DNA from: Priapulus caudatus | Taxonomy: Eukaryota > Priapulida > Priapulimorpha > Priapulimorphida > Priapulidae | Reading direction: 5' to 3' | DNA length: 34,521 nucleotides | Assembly: GCF_000485595.1 (NCBI RefSeq) | Contig: NW_014577129.1 | Location: forward strand, 270,074 to 304,594 | Part shown: positions 20,165 to 31,201 of the stretch, piece after piece | How positions within the stretch are numbered: the first letter of the stretch is position 1 | Layout: each line of letters starts with the position of its first letter | Translations under genes and position numbers: made by a program | The notes under the pieces: generated by a model | Database searches by the model: none | The model's input: only the letters and a program-made list of their open reading frames with translations | What the model was told of the DNA's origin: nothing

Positions 20165-21625
20165 TTGACTTCCCCTCTCTCTTTCCTCGCCGTCTGCTCT
20201 CTTTCTGTCCGCAGGTCCTCCTCTTTAATTCTCGCTCTATGGCCGCTCCTGAGCTCTCATCCTCTCGCCCACCGCACTCCCTTGCTCCCAGCTCTCTCCC
20301 CACCGCATCGCCTTGTTCCCCTGCTCTTCTCCCCTCACCCATACCATTTGCTCGGCCCTCTCATCCCACCCACAGCCTTGTTCCCGCTCTCTCCGACCAC
20401 CGCACCCCTTGTTCCCTCATCTCCCGCACCCATCCCTTTCTCCCCCTCTCTCCCAACCACCGCCTGCTCTCGCCCACCCACCCCTTGTTCCCTCTCTCAT
20501 CCCACCGCACCCGCTTGTCCGCCTCTCTGCCAACCCACCCCTGTTCACCCCTCTCTCCTGCACCGCATGACCCTTTCTCAGCCGCTCTCTCCTCCCAAAC
20601 ATCCCTTGCCTCCCCTTCTCTCCCACGACTGGATATACGCCTCGCTCCGCCCTCATCTCGCCACACCACGCCCTTGTTCCCTTCTTTCCCCACCATCCGC
20701 TTGCTCCCCTCTCTCCGCCACCCACATCGCCTATTCTCTCCCTCCTCTCGCCCAACCACCGAATTGCTCCCCTCTCTCCCACCACAAAAGCCCTTTGCTC
20801 CGCCTCTCTCCGCACCCACGCCCTTGCCCCCTCTCTCCCCACCCATAGCCCTTGCTCCCCTCTCTCCCCACCCACGGGCCTTGCTCCGTCTCTCCCCACC
20901 CATCCCTTGCTGCCCGTCTCTGCCCCACCCACCCGCTGCTCTCCCACCCACGCCCTTGCTCCGCCTCTCCTCCCACCCAGCGCCCTTGTTCGCCCTCTCT
21001 CGCCCCACCCACCCGCTTGCTCCCCTCTCTCCCCACCCACCCTTGTTCCCTCTCTCCCCACCCATGACCCTTGCTCGCCCTCTCTCCCCAACCACCACTT
21101 GCTCCCCTCTGCTCGCCCACCCACCCCTCTCTCACCCACCCCACTCCCTTGCTCTCCGCCTCTCTCCCCACCCACCCGCTTGCTCCCCCTCTTTTCCCCA
21201 CCACACCCTTTCTCGCCCCTCTCTCGACCACCCACACCCGGCTTGCTCACCCTCTCTGCCCACTCCATCCCTCTCTCTCCCCTCCACCCTTACTCCCCTC
21301 TCTCCACCCATTTCCCTCGCTCCCCTCTCTCCCACCTCACACGCTTTGCTCGCCTCGTCTCCCCCACCCACAAGCCCTTGCTCCCCTCTCTCCCCACCCA
21401 CAAGGTGCCCTTGCTCCCCTCTCTCCCCACCCACCCTTGCTTCCCCTGCTCTCCCCCAGCCCATCCCTTGCTCCCCTCTGCCGCGCCACCCACCCCTTGC
21501 TCCCCTCTCTCCCCACCCACCCCTTGCTCCCCTCTCTCCCCACCCATCCCCCTTGCTCCACTCCGTCATCCCCAGCCATGCCCTATGCTCCCCTCTCTCA
21601 CCGCACCCACCCCTTACTGCTCACG
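20165..21625. repeat. 27-bp pyrimidine-rich minisatellite, block 1
   Basis: The unit is CCCTTGCTCCCC-TCTCTCC-CCACCCAC on the + strand, roughly 54 units with many indels. On the b561-coding strand it is G-rich with four runs of three or more G per unit. Because 27 is divisible by three, the array gives long Pro/Ser/Leu-rich or Gly/Arg-rich open frames on both strands; these are repeat artefacts. Confidence 0.95.
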
Positions 21626-22244
21626 AGATAAAGCAACCTTGCCCGTAGAGCTTCGTCACAGTTACGGCAACAACCCTGTAGACGAGGATAGCTGCAAGCA
21701 ACGATGGCAAGCTGCGGTAATTCACGAACTGCTCACGAGGTAAACAACCTTCACGGTAGAGCTTCGTCACGTTAGCGGCGAACACCCTGTAGACGAGGAA
21801 GCTGCAAAGGCAACGATGCAGCCGCGGTAATAACTGCTCAGAAAGATAACAACCTTCACGTAGAGCTTCATCACGTTACGGAAACCCCTGTAGACGAGGA
21901 TTAGCTGGCAAGGCAACGATGGGCAGCGCGGTAATAACTGCTCAAAACGAGGTAAACAACCTTCACGTAAAGAGCTTCGTTCACGTTACGGCACACCCTG
22001 TAGACGAGATAGCTGCAAGGCAACCGATGCCAGCCGCGGATAATAACTGCTCACAGATAAAGCAACGCTTCACGTAGAGAACTTTCGTGGCACGTTACGG
22101 ACACACCGCTGTAGACGAGGATATAGCTGGGCAAGGCAAACGATGCAGGCGGCGGTAATAACTGCTCCACAGATAAAGCAACCTTCACGTAGAGCTTCGT
22201 CACGTTACGGAACACCCTGTAGACGAGGATAACTGCAAGGCAAC
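21626..22244 (-). repeat. 100-bp splice-acceptor/exon-start array, block 2
   Basis: About six units of the same type as at 19136-20110, with heavy indel noise. It ends at the AAAAAGCACTCTAGG linker. Confidence 0.9.
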
Positions 22245-22299
22245 GATAAAAAGCACTCTAGGCTAACTCATATGTCCGTGATATAACAATTATATTGAC

Positions 22300-23440
22300 T
22301 TCCTCTCCTCGCTCTGCCGTCTCTTCTCATTTCTGTCCGCTTCTCCGCTCTTTAATCTTCGCTCTATGGCCGCTCCTGCTCTCTAATCCCTCCTGCCCAC
22401 CCACGGTCCCTTGCTCGCTCTCTCTCGCGCCCACCGCATCCCTTGGTTGCCCGCCACTCTCACGCCTACGCCATCCCTTGCTCCCTCTCTCCACAGCACC
22501 CACCCCTTGTTCCCCTCTCTCCCCACCCACGCCGCTTGTCCCTCTCTCGCGACCACCCACCCCTTGTTCCCCTCTCTCCCACCCACACCTTGTTCCCTCT
22601 CTCCCCACACCCACGGCCATGGACCTTTCTCAGCCCTCTCTCCCAACGCACCCCTCCCTCTCCCCACCCACGAGCCCTTGTTCCCCTCTGCTCCCCCACC
22701 CACGCCCTTGCTCGACCGCTCTCTCCACGCACCCACCCTTGTCTCCCCCTCTCTCCCCATCCATCCCTTTCTCCGCCTCTGCCTCCCCAACCACCACTTG
22801 CTCGCCTCTCTCGCCTCACTCCACCGTCTCTCGTCCAACCCACACCCTATGCTCGCCCTCCTATGGGCCCCACCCACATACCCTTGCTCCCACTTCGCTT
22901 TCCGCCACCGCCACGAGAGGCCCTTGCTTCGCCCTCTCTCCCCCACTCCACTCCTCTCCCCCACCCATGCGCTGCTCGCCCTCTCTCCGCCCCGCCCCTT
23001 GCTCCCGCTCTCTCCACCTACACCTTGCCCGCCCTGCTGCTCCCGCACGGCCACGGAAGCCGGCTTGCTCCCCTCTCTCCCACCCATCCCTTGCTCCCTC
23101 TCTCCCGCCCACCCACCCCTTACTCCTCTCTCCGCCACCCATCCCTCGCTCCCTGCTCTTCCGCACCCACCCTTTGCTCCCCTCTCTCCCCACCCACAGC
23201 CTTGCTCCCCTCTCTCCCCACCCCACGCCCTTGCTCCCTCTCTCACCCACGCCACGGCCCTTGCTCACCGCCACTCTCCCCACACCCATGCCTTGCTCCC
23301 TCTCTCCCCAACCCACCCCCTTGCTCCCTCTCTCCCCCACCCACCCGCTTGCTGCCCCTCTCTCCCCCCCATCCCTTGCTCCCCTCTCTCCCCACCCTTC
23401 CCGTTGCTGCCCTCTGCTCGCCCACCCACCCCTTACTGCT
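22300..23440. repeat. 27-bp pyrimidine-rich minisatellite, block 2
   Basis: Roughly 41 units of the same 27-bp motif, preceded by the linker (22245-22300) with CTCTTTAATC and CGCTCTATGGCC. Confidence 0.95.
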
Positions 23441-24062
23441 CCACAGGATAAACAACCTTCCCGTAGAGCTCGTTCACAATACGGAACACCCTGTAGACTG
23501 AGGAGTAGCGCAAGGCAACGATGCAGCCGCGGTAAATAACTGGCTCACAGTACAACCTTCACGTAGAGCTTCGTCACGTTACGGAACACCCTGTAGACGA
23601 GGATAGCTAGCAAGGCAACGATGCAGCCGCGGTAACTAACTGCTGCAGAGATAAACAACTCTTCACGTAGAGCTTCATCACGTTAGGCGGAAGCAACCCT
23701 GTGACGAAGGATAGCTGTCAAGGCAACGATGACAGCCGCGTAATAACTGCTCCACAGGTAACATACGCTTCACAGTAGAGCTTCGTCACGTTAGCGGAAC
23801 ACCCTGTTAGACGAGGAATAGCTGGGCAAGGCAACGATAGCCAGCCGGGGCGGTAAATAACTGCTCAGCAGATTAAACAACCTTACACGTAGAGCTTCGT
23901 CACGTTACGGAAGCACGCCTGTAGACGAGATAGCTGCAAGGCACGATGCAGCCGCGGTAATAAACTGGGCTGGGCACGAGATAAACACCACAACGCTTCA
24001 CCGTAGAGCTTCGTACACGTACGGAACACCCTGTAAGAACGAGGATAACTGCAAGGCAACGA
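23441..24062 (-). repeat. 100-bp splice-acceptor/exon-start array, block 3
   Basis: About six noisy units, ending at the third copy of the linker. It is the first array met by the polymerase after the upstream exon donor at 26456. Confidence 0.9.
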
Positions 24063-24104
24063 TAAAAAGCACTCTAGGCTAACTCATATGTCCGTGATAT
24101 AACA

Positions 24105-26445
24105 ATTATATTGACTTCCTCTCTCCTTCCTCCCGTCTCTTCTCTTTCTGTCCGCTCCTCCCTCTTTAATCTCGCTCTATGCCCTCCTCTCTCTATCCCT
24201 CTCCCCACCCACCCCTTGCTCCTCTCTCTCCCCACCCATCCCTTGTTCCCCTCTCTCCCCACCCATCCCTTGCTCGCCGCTCTCTCCCACCACACAGCCT
24301 TGTTCCCTGCTCTCTCGCCCACCCACACCCCCTTGTTCCCCTCTCTCCCCACCCATCCCTTGTTCCCCGCTCTCGTCCCCACCCACCCCCTTGCTCCCCT
24401 CTCTCCCCAACCACCCCTCTCTCCCCACCCCACCTTGTTCCCGTAACTCCTCCCCACCCCGCACGCCCCTTGCTCTCCTGCTCTCCCCACCCACACCCTC
24501 TGCTCCCCTCTCTCCCCACCCACACGTGGCTTGTTCCCGACTCTCTCCCCACCCACCCCTTGTTCCCCTCTCTCGCCCAACCACAGACCCTCTCTCCCCA
24601 ACCCACCCCTTGTTCCCCTCTCTCCACCACCCCACGCTCTTGTTCCGCCTCTCTCCCCCCACCCACCCTTGTTCCCCTGCTCTCCTCCCGGCACCATCCC
24701 TTTCTCACCCTGCTCATCGGAAGACCAACCACCGCGCTCTCTCGCGCACCCACACCTTGTTCCCTCTCTCCCCACCCACAAACCCTTGCTCCCGCTTCTC
24801 CCACCTCACGCCCCTTGTTCCGCGCTCTCTCGACGCCATTCCATCCCTTTCTCGACGCTCTCTCCCCAACCACCCCTTGCTCCCCTCTCTCACCCACCCA
24901 CCCCCTCTCTCCACCCACAGCCGCTTGCTCGGACCCTCTCTCCCCACCCACTCCATTGCTCCGCTCTTCCCGCACCCACCCCTTGCTCCCTCTCTCCCCA
25001 CCACCCTCTCTTCCCACCCATCCCTTGCTCCCCGTCTCTCCCCCCCCCTTGCTCCCCTCTCTCCGCCCCTACACCTTGCTCGGCCGCTCTCTCTCCCACC
25101 CACGCCTTGCCCCCCTCTCACCAGCGTCACCCATACCTTGCCTGGCCCCGGTTCTCTCGACCTGCACCCAGCCCACTTGCTCGCGCGCTCCTCTCCCCAC
25201 CCCACGCCTTGTTCCCTACTCTCCTCCACCCACCCGGCTTGCTCTCCTCTCTCCCCACCCCACCCTTGCTCCCCTCTCTCCCCACCCACCCTTGCTCCGC
25301 ATCCTCCCCACCCACGCCCTTGTTCGCCCTCTGCTGTCTCGCCACGCCACCACCGTTGTTCCCTCTCTCCCCACCCACACCCTTGCTCCCCCTCTCATCC
25401 CCACCCACCCCTTGTTCGCCCTCTCTCCCCAACGCCATCCCTTTCTCCCCTCTCTCCCCCCAACCACCCCTCTCTCCCACCCACAAGCCTTGCTCCCTCT
25501 CTCCCACCGCACGAAGACCTTGCTCCCCTCTTTCCGCCCACCCCACGCTCTCTCCCCACGCCACGACCTTGCTCCCCTTCTCCCCACCCACGGGCCGCTT
25601 GCTCCACACTCTCTCCCCACCACACCGACTTGCTCGCCCTCTCTCCCAGCCCACACACCCTTGGCTCGCCCCTCTCTCCCTACCCATCCCCTTGCTCGCC
25701 CCTCTCTCCCCACATCCGCTTGCATCCCTCTCTCCTACCCACCCACCCTTGCTCCCCTTCTCGTCCCGCACCCAATCCCTTGCTTCCCTCTCTCCCCACC
25801 GCACACCTTTGCAATGCTGCCCCTCTCTCCCCACCCCACAACCTTGCTCCCCTCTCTCCCCACCGCACGTCCTTGCTCCCCTCTCTCCCCACCCATCCCT
25901 TGCTCCCCTCCTCCCCACCCCTTGCTCAGGCCCTCTCTCCCCTCACCCATCCCTTGGCTCCCCTCTGTCCCCCCATCCGCTTGCCTCCCCTCTCTCACGA
26001 CAAACCCACCCTTGCTCCCCTCTATCCGCCACACCCCTCTCTCCCCCGACCCACACCTTGCTCGCCCTCTCTCACCCACTCCTTGCTCCGGCCTCTCTTC
26101 CGCACCCATCCCGCTGCTCCCGCTCTCCCCCGCACCCCTTGTCGCCTCTCTCATCCCACGCGCATACCGCTTGCTCCCTCTCCCGCCATACCGCTTGCTC
26201 CCGGCTGCTCTCACCACCCCACCCCTTGCTCCTCTATCCCCACCCACCCCTCTCATCCTACACCCAACCGCCGTTGCTCCCCTCTCGTCCCACACCACCG
26301 AAAGACCCTTGCTGCCCCTCTCTCCCCACCTAACGCCCGTTGCTTCGCCCTCTCCCCCCACCCCTTCCTCCCCTCTCTCCCCACCTTCCTTCCCACCTCC
26401 CACCGTCTCCGTCTCCCTGCGTCCCTACCCCACCCTCCCCGCACG
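24105..26445. repeat. 27-bp pyrimidine-rich minisatellite, block 3
   Basis: The longest block, roughly 86 units, ending about 10 bp from the donor of the start-codon exon (26457). It is the G-rich strand of the transcript directly downstream of that donor. Confidence 0.95.
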
Positions 26446-26456
26446 CGCAAACTCAC

Positions 26457-26720
26457 CTTCGGCGTAGAAGAAGACGAGGCCGAGGATCATGAACAGCGGG
26501 TGGTAGTTGAACTCGTGGGCGACGTCGTCGTGCCACGCGAAGCCGCCGCGGTAGTAGCACGTCCACACGAGCGTCAGGATGATCGTGAGCACGCCGAGCG
26601 CCTGCGACATGCCCAGGCATCCCGTGAAATACTGGATCGCGTCGACAACCTGCTCCGACGTCCCGGAGCCGCCCTCCATATTGCTGTAGCCCTTCTCCAT
26701 CTTACCTTCTTCTCCTTTCT
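26457..26720 (-). CDS. CYB561: b561 start-codon exon with heme-ligand His67
   Basis: The start is taken as the ATG at 26698-26700, giving MEKGYSNMEGGSGTSEQ, a first TM helix (ALGVLTIILTLVWTCYY), a loop (RGGFAWHDDVAHEFNYHP) and LFMILGLVFFYAE. FNYHP holds the conserved heme-ligand His67, partner of His138. Bases 26701-26720 are 5' UTR after an AAATTTCAG acceptor (26721-26723), which makes the more distal ATG at 26787 intronic. The donor is G|GTGAGT at 26456. The four exons sum to 774 nt, 257 residues, the usual family length. Transmembrane ascorbate-dependent reductase activity is the family role. The paralogue (CYB561, CYBRD1 or A3 type) is not resolved. Confidence 0.92.
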
Positions 26721-26778
26721 CTGAAATTTGACGAAAAGTGGGGACGTGATTCATCAGCGTGAGACGGGCTCTGTTTTG

Positions 26779-26818
26779 CTGTAGCATATCTCCATTATAT
26801 CTTCTTCTCCTTTCTATA
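26779..26818 (-). repeat. Duplicate of the b561 start-codon region
   Basis: On the + strand TGCTGTAGC, TCTCCAT and CTTCTTCTCCTTTCT repeat the same words found at 26680-26723, about 99 bp away. On the - strand this is GAAAGGAGAAGAAG followed by ATGGAGATATGCTACAGC, a diverged copy of the acceptor-UTR-start segment. It touches the end of the transposon. Confidence 0.7.
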
Positions 26819-26823
26819 AAATT

Positions 26824-28884
26824 AGGAGTGGGCTATACATGGGTCATTTTTTGTTTTGCTTAGGGCTGAGTTTTTGTGTGTTCCATTTTACCTATCTCAA
26901 CATGAAATGACAAAATTTTTGGCCTGGGGTCCAAGAAAAAAGTGTGAAGTGCCTTCTTGTGTTTCCATACCTTGTTTTTGTGGCGGGAGTGGAGTTTATT
27001 TCATATCTCAGGTTCTGCTTTAGGTAGAGACTTCATATAAAATGTTATTCTGGGGTTATTTAGGACACATAAAGTCATAAACATAATTAGAAAATCATAA
27101 AAGCACAAATATTGGTCAAGAAATATATTTTGGGGTCAAATGTAACCACATAATTCCCATAGGAAACTAAAAAGGTTGCTGCGGATCCGCCGCGATCTCT
27201 CTACGTCCTCTCTTCTTGGCTTTTGAAGAGAGGGACTAGATAGTGGCACTTATTGTTGAGACCCTGAAGAGACTGCAGATAGCTGCCAATGACCCTAGCT
27301 GGACTGTTGTACATCCCTGGGAGCAGATTGATGCTCTGATGACAGATGCTGTGAGCAAAAATCTCAAGATAGAGACAGGTGTTGCAGAACAACTTGGCTC
27401 AAAGCATGTGCTATACCACTTGCTTTGTAAATTTCATACATGTGAATGGATTGATGCAGACAACCTCACAACCATGGCTGCCATTGAGGACAAGATTGGC
27501 CTTCGCAAACTGATTGTGCAGAGAGAGAGAGCCAGTGTTGAAGTCATTTCTTCGGCAAAGTAAATGATAAATCTGTTGTTGTAACTGCTCTTCTAAAGCT
27601 CGTATCACATGAGGGAGATGGGAAGACAACATCACCAGTAGAACAGTTTGACTTAATTCTAGAGGAGGCAGTGGTACACTAGTCGTTTAGCCTCTACAAA
27701 GAGAAACGTTTTAATAGATTCGGATACCAGGCAGGAGCGGTCTATGATTGCATTCCTTACCTCAAACAACTACTTTTGCAGACACCGCTAAATAATCTTC
27801 TTGTTCGAGCATGTAAGATTTACCTTGAGAACGATTTCATAATAGCAGGATTCAAAGCACTTGCTAATTTTACGTACAGGGTGACAATGCCCTTCCTCAA
27901 CTGCGTCGAAAGAGCAAGCCAGGATTTGCTGGTTAACATCCTTCCCAAGCTCTACAGTGACCTTGCTGATAAAAAGACAGACACCCTTACAGAATATCAC
28001 GTAGAGTGAACACATGTGAAAATGCGGGACAATGCTCCACAACGCGATCTCAATCACCTTCTTCGGGGAGAGATGTGTCTCCAGGCCGCGAGAGGAGTAG
28101 AACTGCAGTGCAAGCATGATGCCATGGAGGTGACGTGGGGCAACAAACAGAAACAGAAGACGAAACAAAGGTTCAGAGAGAACCTGCAAAAGAAAGTGAG
28201 GGCCAATGATATTGTTGACCAACTTCTTGTGAAATGTAAAGAACACGGAGGACATGTTACATCTGTCAAAGAACTGAAGGCGCTTGTCAGTAAGAAACCA
28301 CCTGAGCTAAAGACCTTCTTGAGGCAAGAGATCCAATACCAATGAGTCACACATCAACGTGATTCCGATATCTGCAGGGACCTTTACAAGGTCAACAGAC
28401 TGTCTGAGAATGAGATGATCGAAAACCTAACTGTGATCCTCGAGGATGACTACCAAGCAGAGGAGGCGGTGGTGTTTCCGTGTAAGGAGCGAGATAATGG
28501 AAACACTGCAGGAGCCAATACCACTGTTAAGCGAGCAGTGGGCGATCTCTCACCCAGGAGAATCTGTGCTGCAGCCCACGCCAATCATTTTGATCCCCCA
28601 CGCCCACCAACAACAAGATGTATATTAGCGTTTGTTACATTGTGATGATAATGGGGACGGAACCTTCGCGCTGGATCAGCCTGATGCGCGCTGGTACTGG
28701 AGATCATAATTTCGGCAGTTGACCACCTGGCACCTGATAAGGCTACTGCACACTTTTTCTTGACCCGCAGGCCGAGAATTTGCATGTTCATGTTTGAGAT
28801 AGGCTAAAATAGAACACACTACAAAACTCAGGCCTAATGAAAATAATAAACCAAAATTCATTTGCCTCTGTATAGCACACGCCT
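26824..28884 (+). mobile_element. DNA transposon with long terminal inverted repeats, degenerate
   Basis: The left end (26824-26955: AGGAGTGGGCTATACA, GGCTGAGTTTTTGTGTGTTC, ACCTATCTCAACATG, GGCCTGGGGTCCAAGAAAAA) is matched in reverse complement at 28746-28884. Flanks TATAAAATT (26815-26823) and ATTAAAATT (28885-28893) share the 7-bp TAAAATT and may be a target duplication. Left-end homology to a solo end at 32641-32905 extends to about 27062. The interior encodes a broken protein on the + strand. The superfamily is not assigned. Confidence 0.75.
27243..28645 (+). pseudogene. Transposon-borne protein, decayed, family unassigned
   Basis: Frame 27243-27563 reads LKRLQIAANDPSWTVV, HPWEQIDALMTDAVSKN, then LLCKFHTCEW. 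A frameshift in a GA repeat near 27527 moves the rest to one frame running to 28645, with stops near 27680, 28009 and 28343: KRFNRFGYQAGAVYDCIPYL, VTMPFLNCVERASQDLL, NKQKQKTKQRFRENLQKK, then DLYKVNRLSENEMIENL. From memory it resembles a large uncharacterised family seen in cnidarians, amphioxus and molluscs, with a hAT-like layout, but I cannot name catalytic residues. The N-terminal half is missing. Its place between inverted repeats supports a transposon origin. Confidence 0.65.
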
Positions 28885-28899
28885 ATTAAAATTGTTAAC

Positions 28900-29175
28900 T
28901 TTTGCTAATTGTGTCTTGTGTTTCTGCTTATTCCTTCTTCACCTTCCCCTGAAATTATCACATGATGGAAACGTAATTCAACGTTAAATGAAGCTCTCTG
29001 TATTCTTCCTTCATCTCATTGCCCCTGAAACTATGCAAACCAAAGTATTGATTGTTGCTGCTAGCCTTCTATCATTCTACCTTCTTCCGCAGCTTCCTTG
29101 AAGTATTTCACAACAAGAGATGTTGTGCTGACCTATTAATTCTACCTCTCAGCTTTTCCGCCAAAACTACTTACA
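28900..29175 (-). repeat. Degenerate ~65-bp repeats resembling the b561 start exon (copy A)
   Basis: On the + strand the words CTTCTTCACCTTCC-CTGAAA, CATTCTACCTTCTTC and TTGCTGCTAGCC recur at about 65-bp spacing. On the - strand they read as TTTCAGG, GAAGAAGGTAGAATG and CTACAGCA-like, the order of acceptor, UTR and start codon in the b561 exon. It is an indel-rich copy of 32920-33190. Confidence 0.65.
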
Positions 29176-29546
29176 AATGAGAGTCTCCTATGGCCAAAAT
29201 TATCTGTGAATCGAAATGTTTTTGCTGTTGACGTACCACCTTGACTATCGCTTTGCATAAATTCCTCAGTTAAATATGATGCTAATTTTCCTTCCTGTGC
29301 TTTGGGCCCACTTCCGCTGTTGCTGGTAATGCTCTTTGTTTTTTCAGCTGAAATAAATGTTGACCGAAGCAACTGGTATAAAGTGTCCTGCTCAAGCATA
29401 ACAGGTTTCTGACGGTGCAAGAGCTATGCAAGCTCATGTGAACATATCTGTATCAATGTACCGATCTTTAAATAAACTAATAAATAATAAAATAATTATA
29501 AACTAGAAAGGGCAGTTGCCGCCAACGTACACTGTTTCCCCCGTTC

Positions 29547-30185
29547 TCCCAAGATCGTGTAAGTATACACAGTTTGGTCACGCTAGTCATATAGGGCCGT
29601 AGTTATGAGAGCGGCAGGAATATGATGAAGGTCCAAGGTCAAGCGTCAATGTCAATAAAGCTGCCAGTGACTGGTTTCGGTAGCGCGACACACCTATTCT
29701 CCCCAAGATTTAAGTTATACCATTGGTCGCGCCAGGTCAATTAGGCGGCCGTCTGATTATAGACGGCGGAGGGAAATATGAATCCAAGGTCAAGGTCAAA
29801 TGGTCAAATAAAGCCTCAGTGACCTCGGTTTGGTACGCGGCACACACATTACTCCCAAGATGTGTAACATAGCCAAGTTTCGGTAGCGCTACGTCAATAG
29901 GGGCGAGTTAGAGAGCTGAGAGAATATGATCAAGTCGCGAAGTCAAATAAAGTCACAGTGACTGTTTTGTGTACGATACCTCACCTTCTCCCCAATATGT
30001 GTAAGTATACCCAAGTTCTAGGCTAGGTTAGGTCAATTTGAGGGCCGATTATAGAGCTGAAGAGACAATATTTATCAAGGTCAAGCTAAAGTCAAATAAC
30101 AGGTCGCGTGACGCTGTTTTGCGTATCGCTGCTCACTTCTCCCCAAGCATGTGTCAGTACTACAACGTTTCGGTAGCCGCTAGGT
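29547..30185. repeat. ~146-bp satellite, about five noisy units
   Basis: Units start near 29548, 29700, 29855, 29990 and 30140 with CCCAAGATGTGTAAGTATAC-like words and contain GGTCAAGGTCAA and GTGACCTGGTTT-like words. The many indels compared with 33540-34521 suggest unpolished sequence. The last unit fades out near 30185. Confidence 0.85.
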
Positions 30186-30620
30186 CCTTGGCGGTCGAGT
30201 ATATTGTCTGACGGCGCGGCGGCTGCCGGGAGACCTAATGAACCATACTTGTCATTGTCGCCGACTTGCTCGCAGGGGGGATTACACATAACAGCAGTGA
30301 CCCCCAATGTGGACGGACCCTCAGTCCCTTCCATATTGCTTTACAGCATTATGCTGCACATACGCATGTCGTTACATGTCGTTCTCAGGGTTACTTCTGA
30401 GGAAAAATTAAAACCAATGCCGGGTAACGGCCATTTTGGGAAAACGCACTAGGATTCAAAGCATGAGTAGCACGAATGTGGATTCTGCAGCAGACGTGGG
30501 GGCAGAGAGAGTAGAGGGGGGTTCTGCCGGGATCTCCCCAGCAAAATTTTAAAAATGTGAAGTCTATAGACTAGATTGAAGCCACCCCGAAATAAAATTT
30601 TCACCTTAGTTAAATCTTAC
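30186..30620. other. No recognised feature
   Basis: No gene or repeat could be supported. The strand-reversed donor of the candidate upstream exon lies at its right edge. Confidence 0.35.
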
Positions 30621-30830
30621 CTTTAGCAGACCCACAAAGTCTCCGCTGCCGCATTCGCGAATAGGAGTACTCACGCATCTGGACCACATCTCCCGCATGC
30701 CCACACGGCATTCCACGCATTCACGCAGCAAAGAAAAAAAGAAGAACGAAAAGCAGCACCGCCGAGTCCGCCGACACCGTTACCCACGTTCTGGCTCGGC
30801 TTGCGGCTCACGGCGGCAGTGATGGAAGTA
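30621..30830 (-). promoter_or_regulatory. CpG-rich candidate promoter / untranslated first exon of b561
   Basis: On the - strand a GC- and CpG-rich stretch (GCCGCCGTGAGCCGC, GTCGGCGGACTCGGCGG) leads to TCTGCTAAAG|GTAAGATT, a strong donor at 30619-30620. A 5' UTR intron from here to the acceptor at 26721 would be 3.9 kb and would contain the transposon and the start-exon-like repeats. No TATA box or transcript supports it; a GTGAGT donor near 30672 is an alternative. Confidence 0.3.
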
Positions 30831-31201
30831 CGGGGGGGGGCGAATGCACTGAATGTTACAGTCGTATGGGCATGCTTATTGCTGTATATGTAGGGGTGGG
30901 CACCGCTGGTATGAGGGAGCGACACCAAAACGTTCCCGGAATCGAGGAAAAAGCTGCAATCGGGGATGACACAGGAGTGTGCCGGCACGCAAAAAGAAAC
31001 GTTGCTGTGAATTTTCATTACGATTTTCCATGTATATATAGTCAGAAGCGCATGGTGATCTATTTATTTTTGGATTGACACTACTTTGACAACGGCGGGT
31101 AAATACAGGAACATTTTCACAACGGCGTTGTTAAATTTGACAACGGTGGTGTGCCGCAGTGCCTCCTATGTAGAAGAAACCCTGGTTCTCCTCGTGTGTA
31201 A

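Noticed and set aside
20165-26467. Very long open frames (up to about 780 codons) rich in Pro/Ser/Leu on + and Gly/Arg/Glu on -
   Set aside because: They come from a 27-bp tandem repeat, whose length is a multiple of three and which rarely holds stops. The content is low-complexity, several frames are open at once, and it lies inside an intron.
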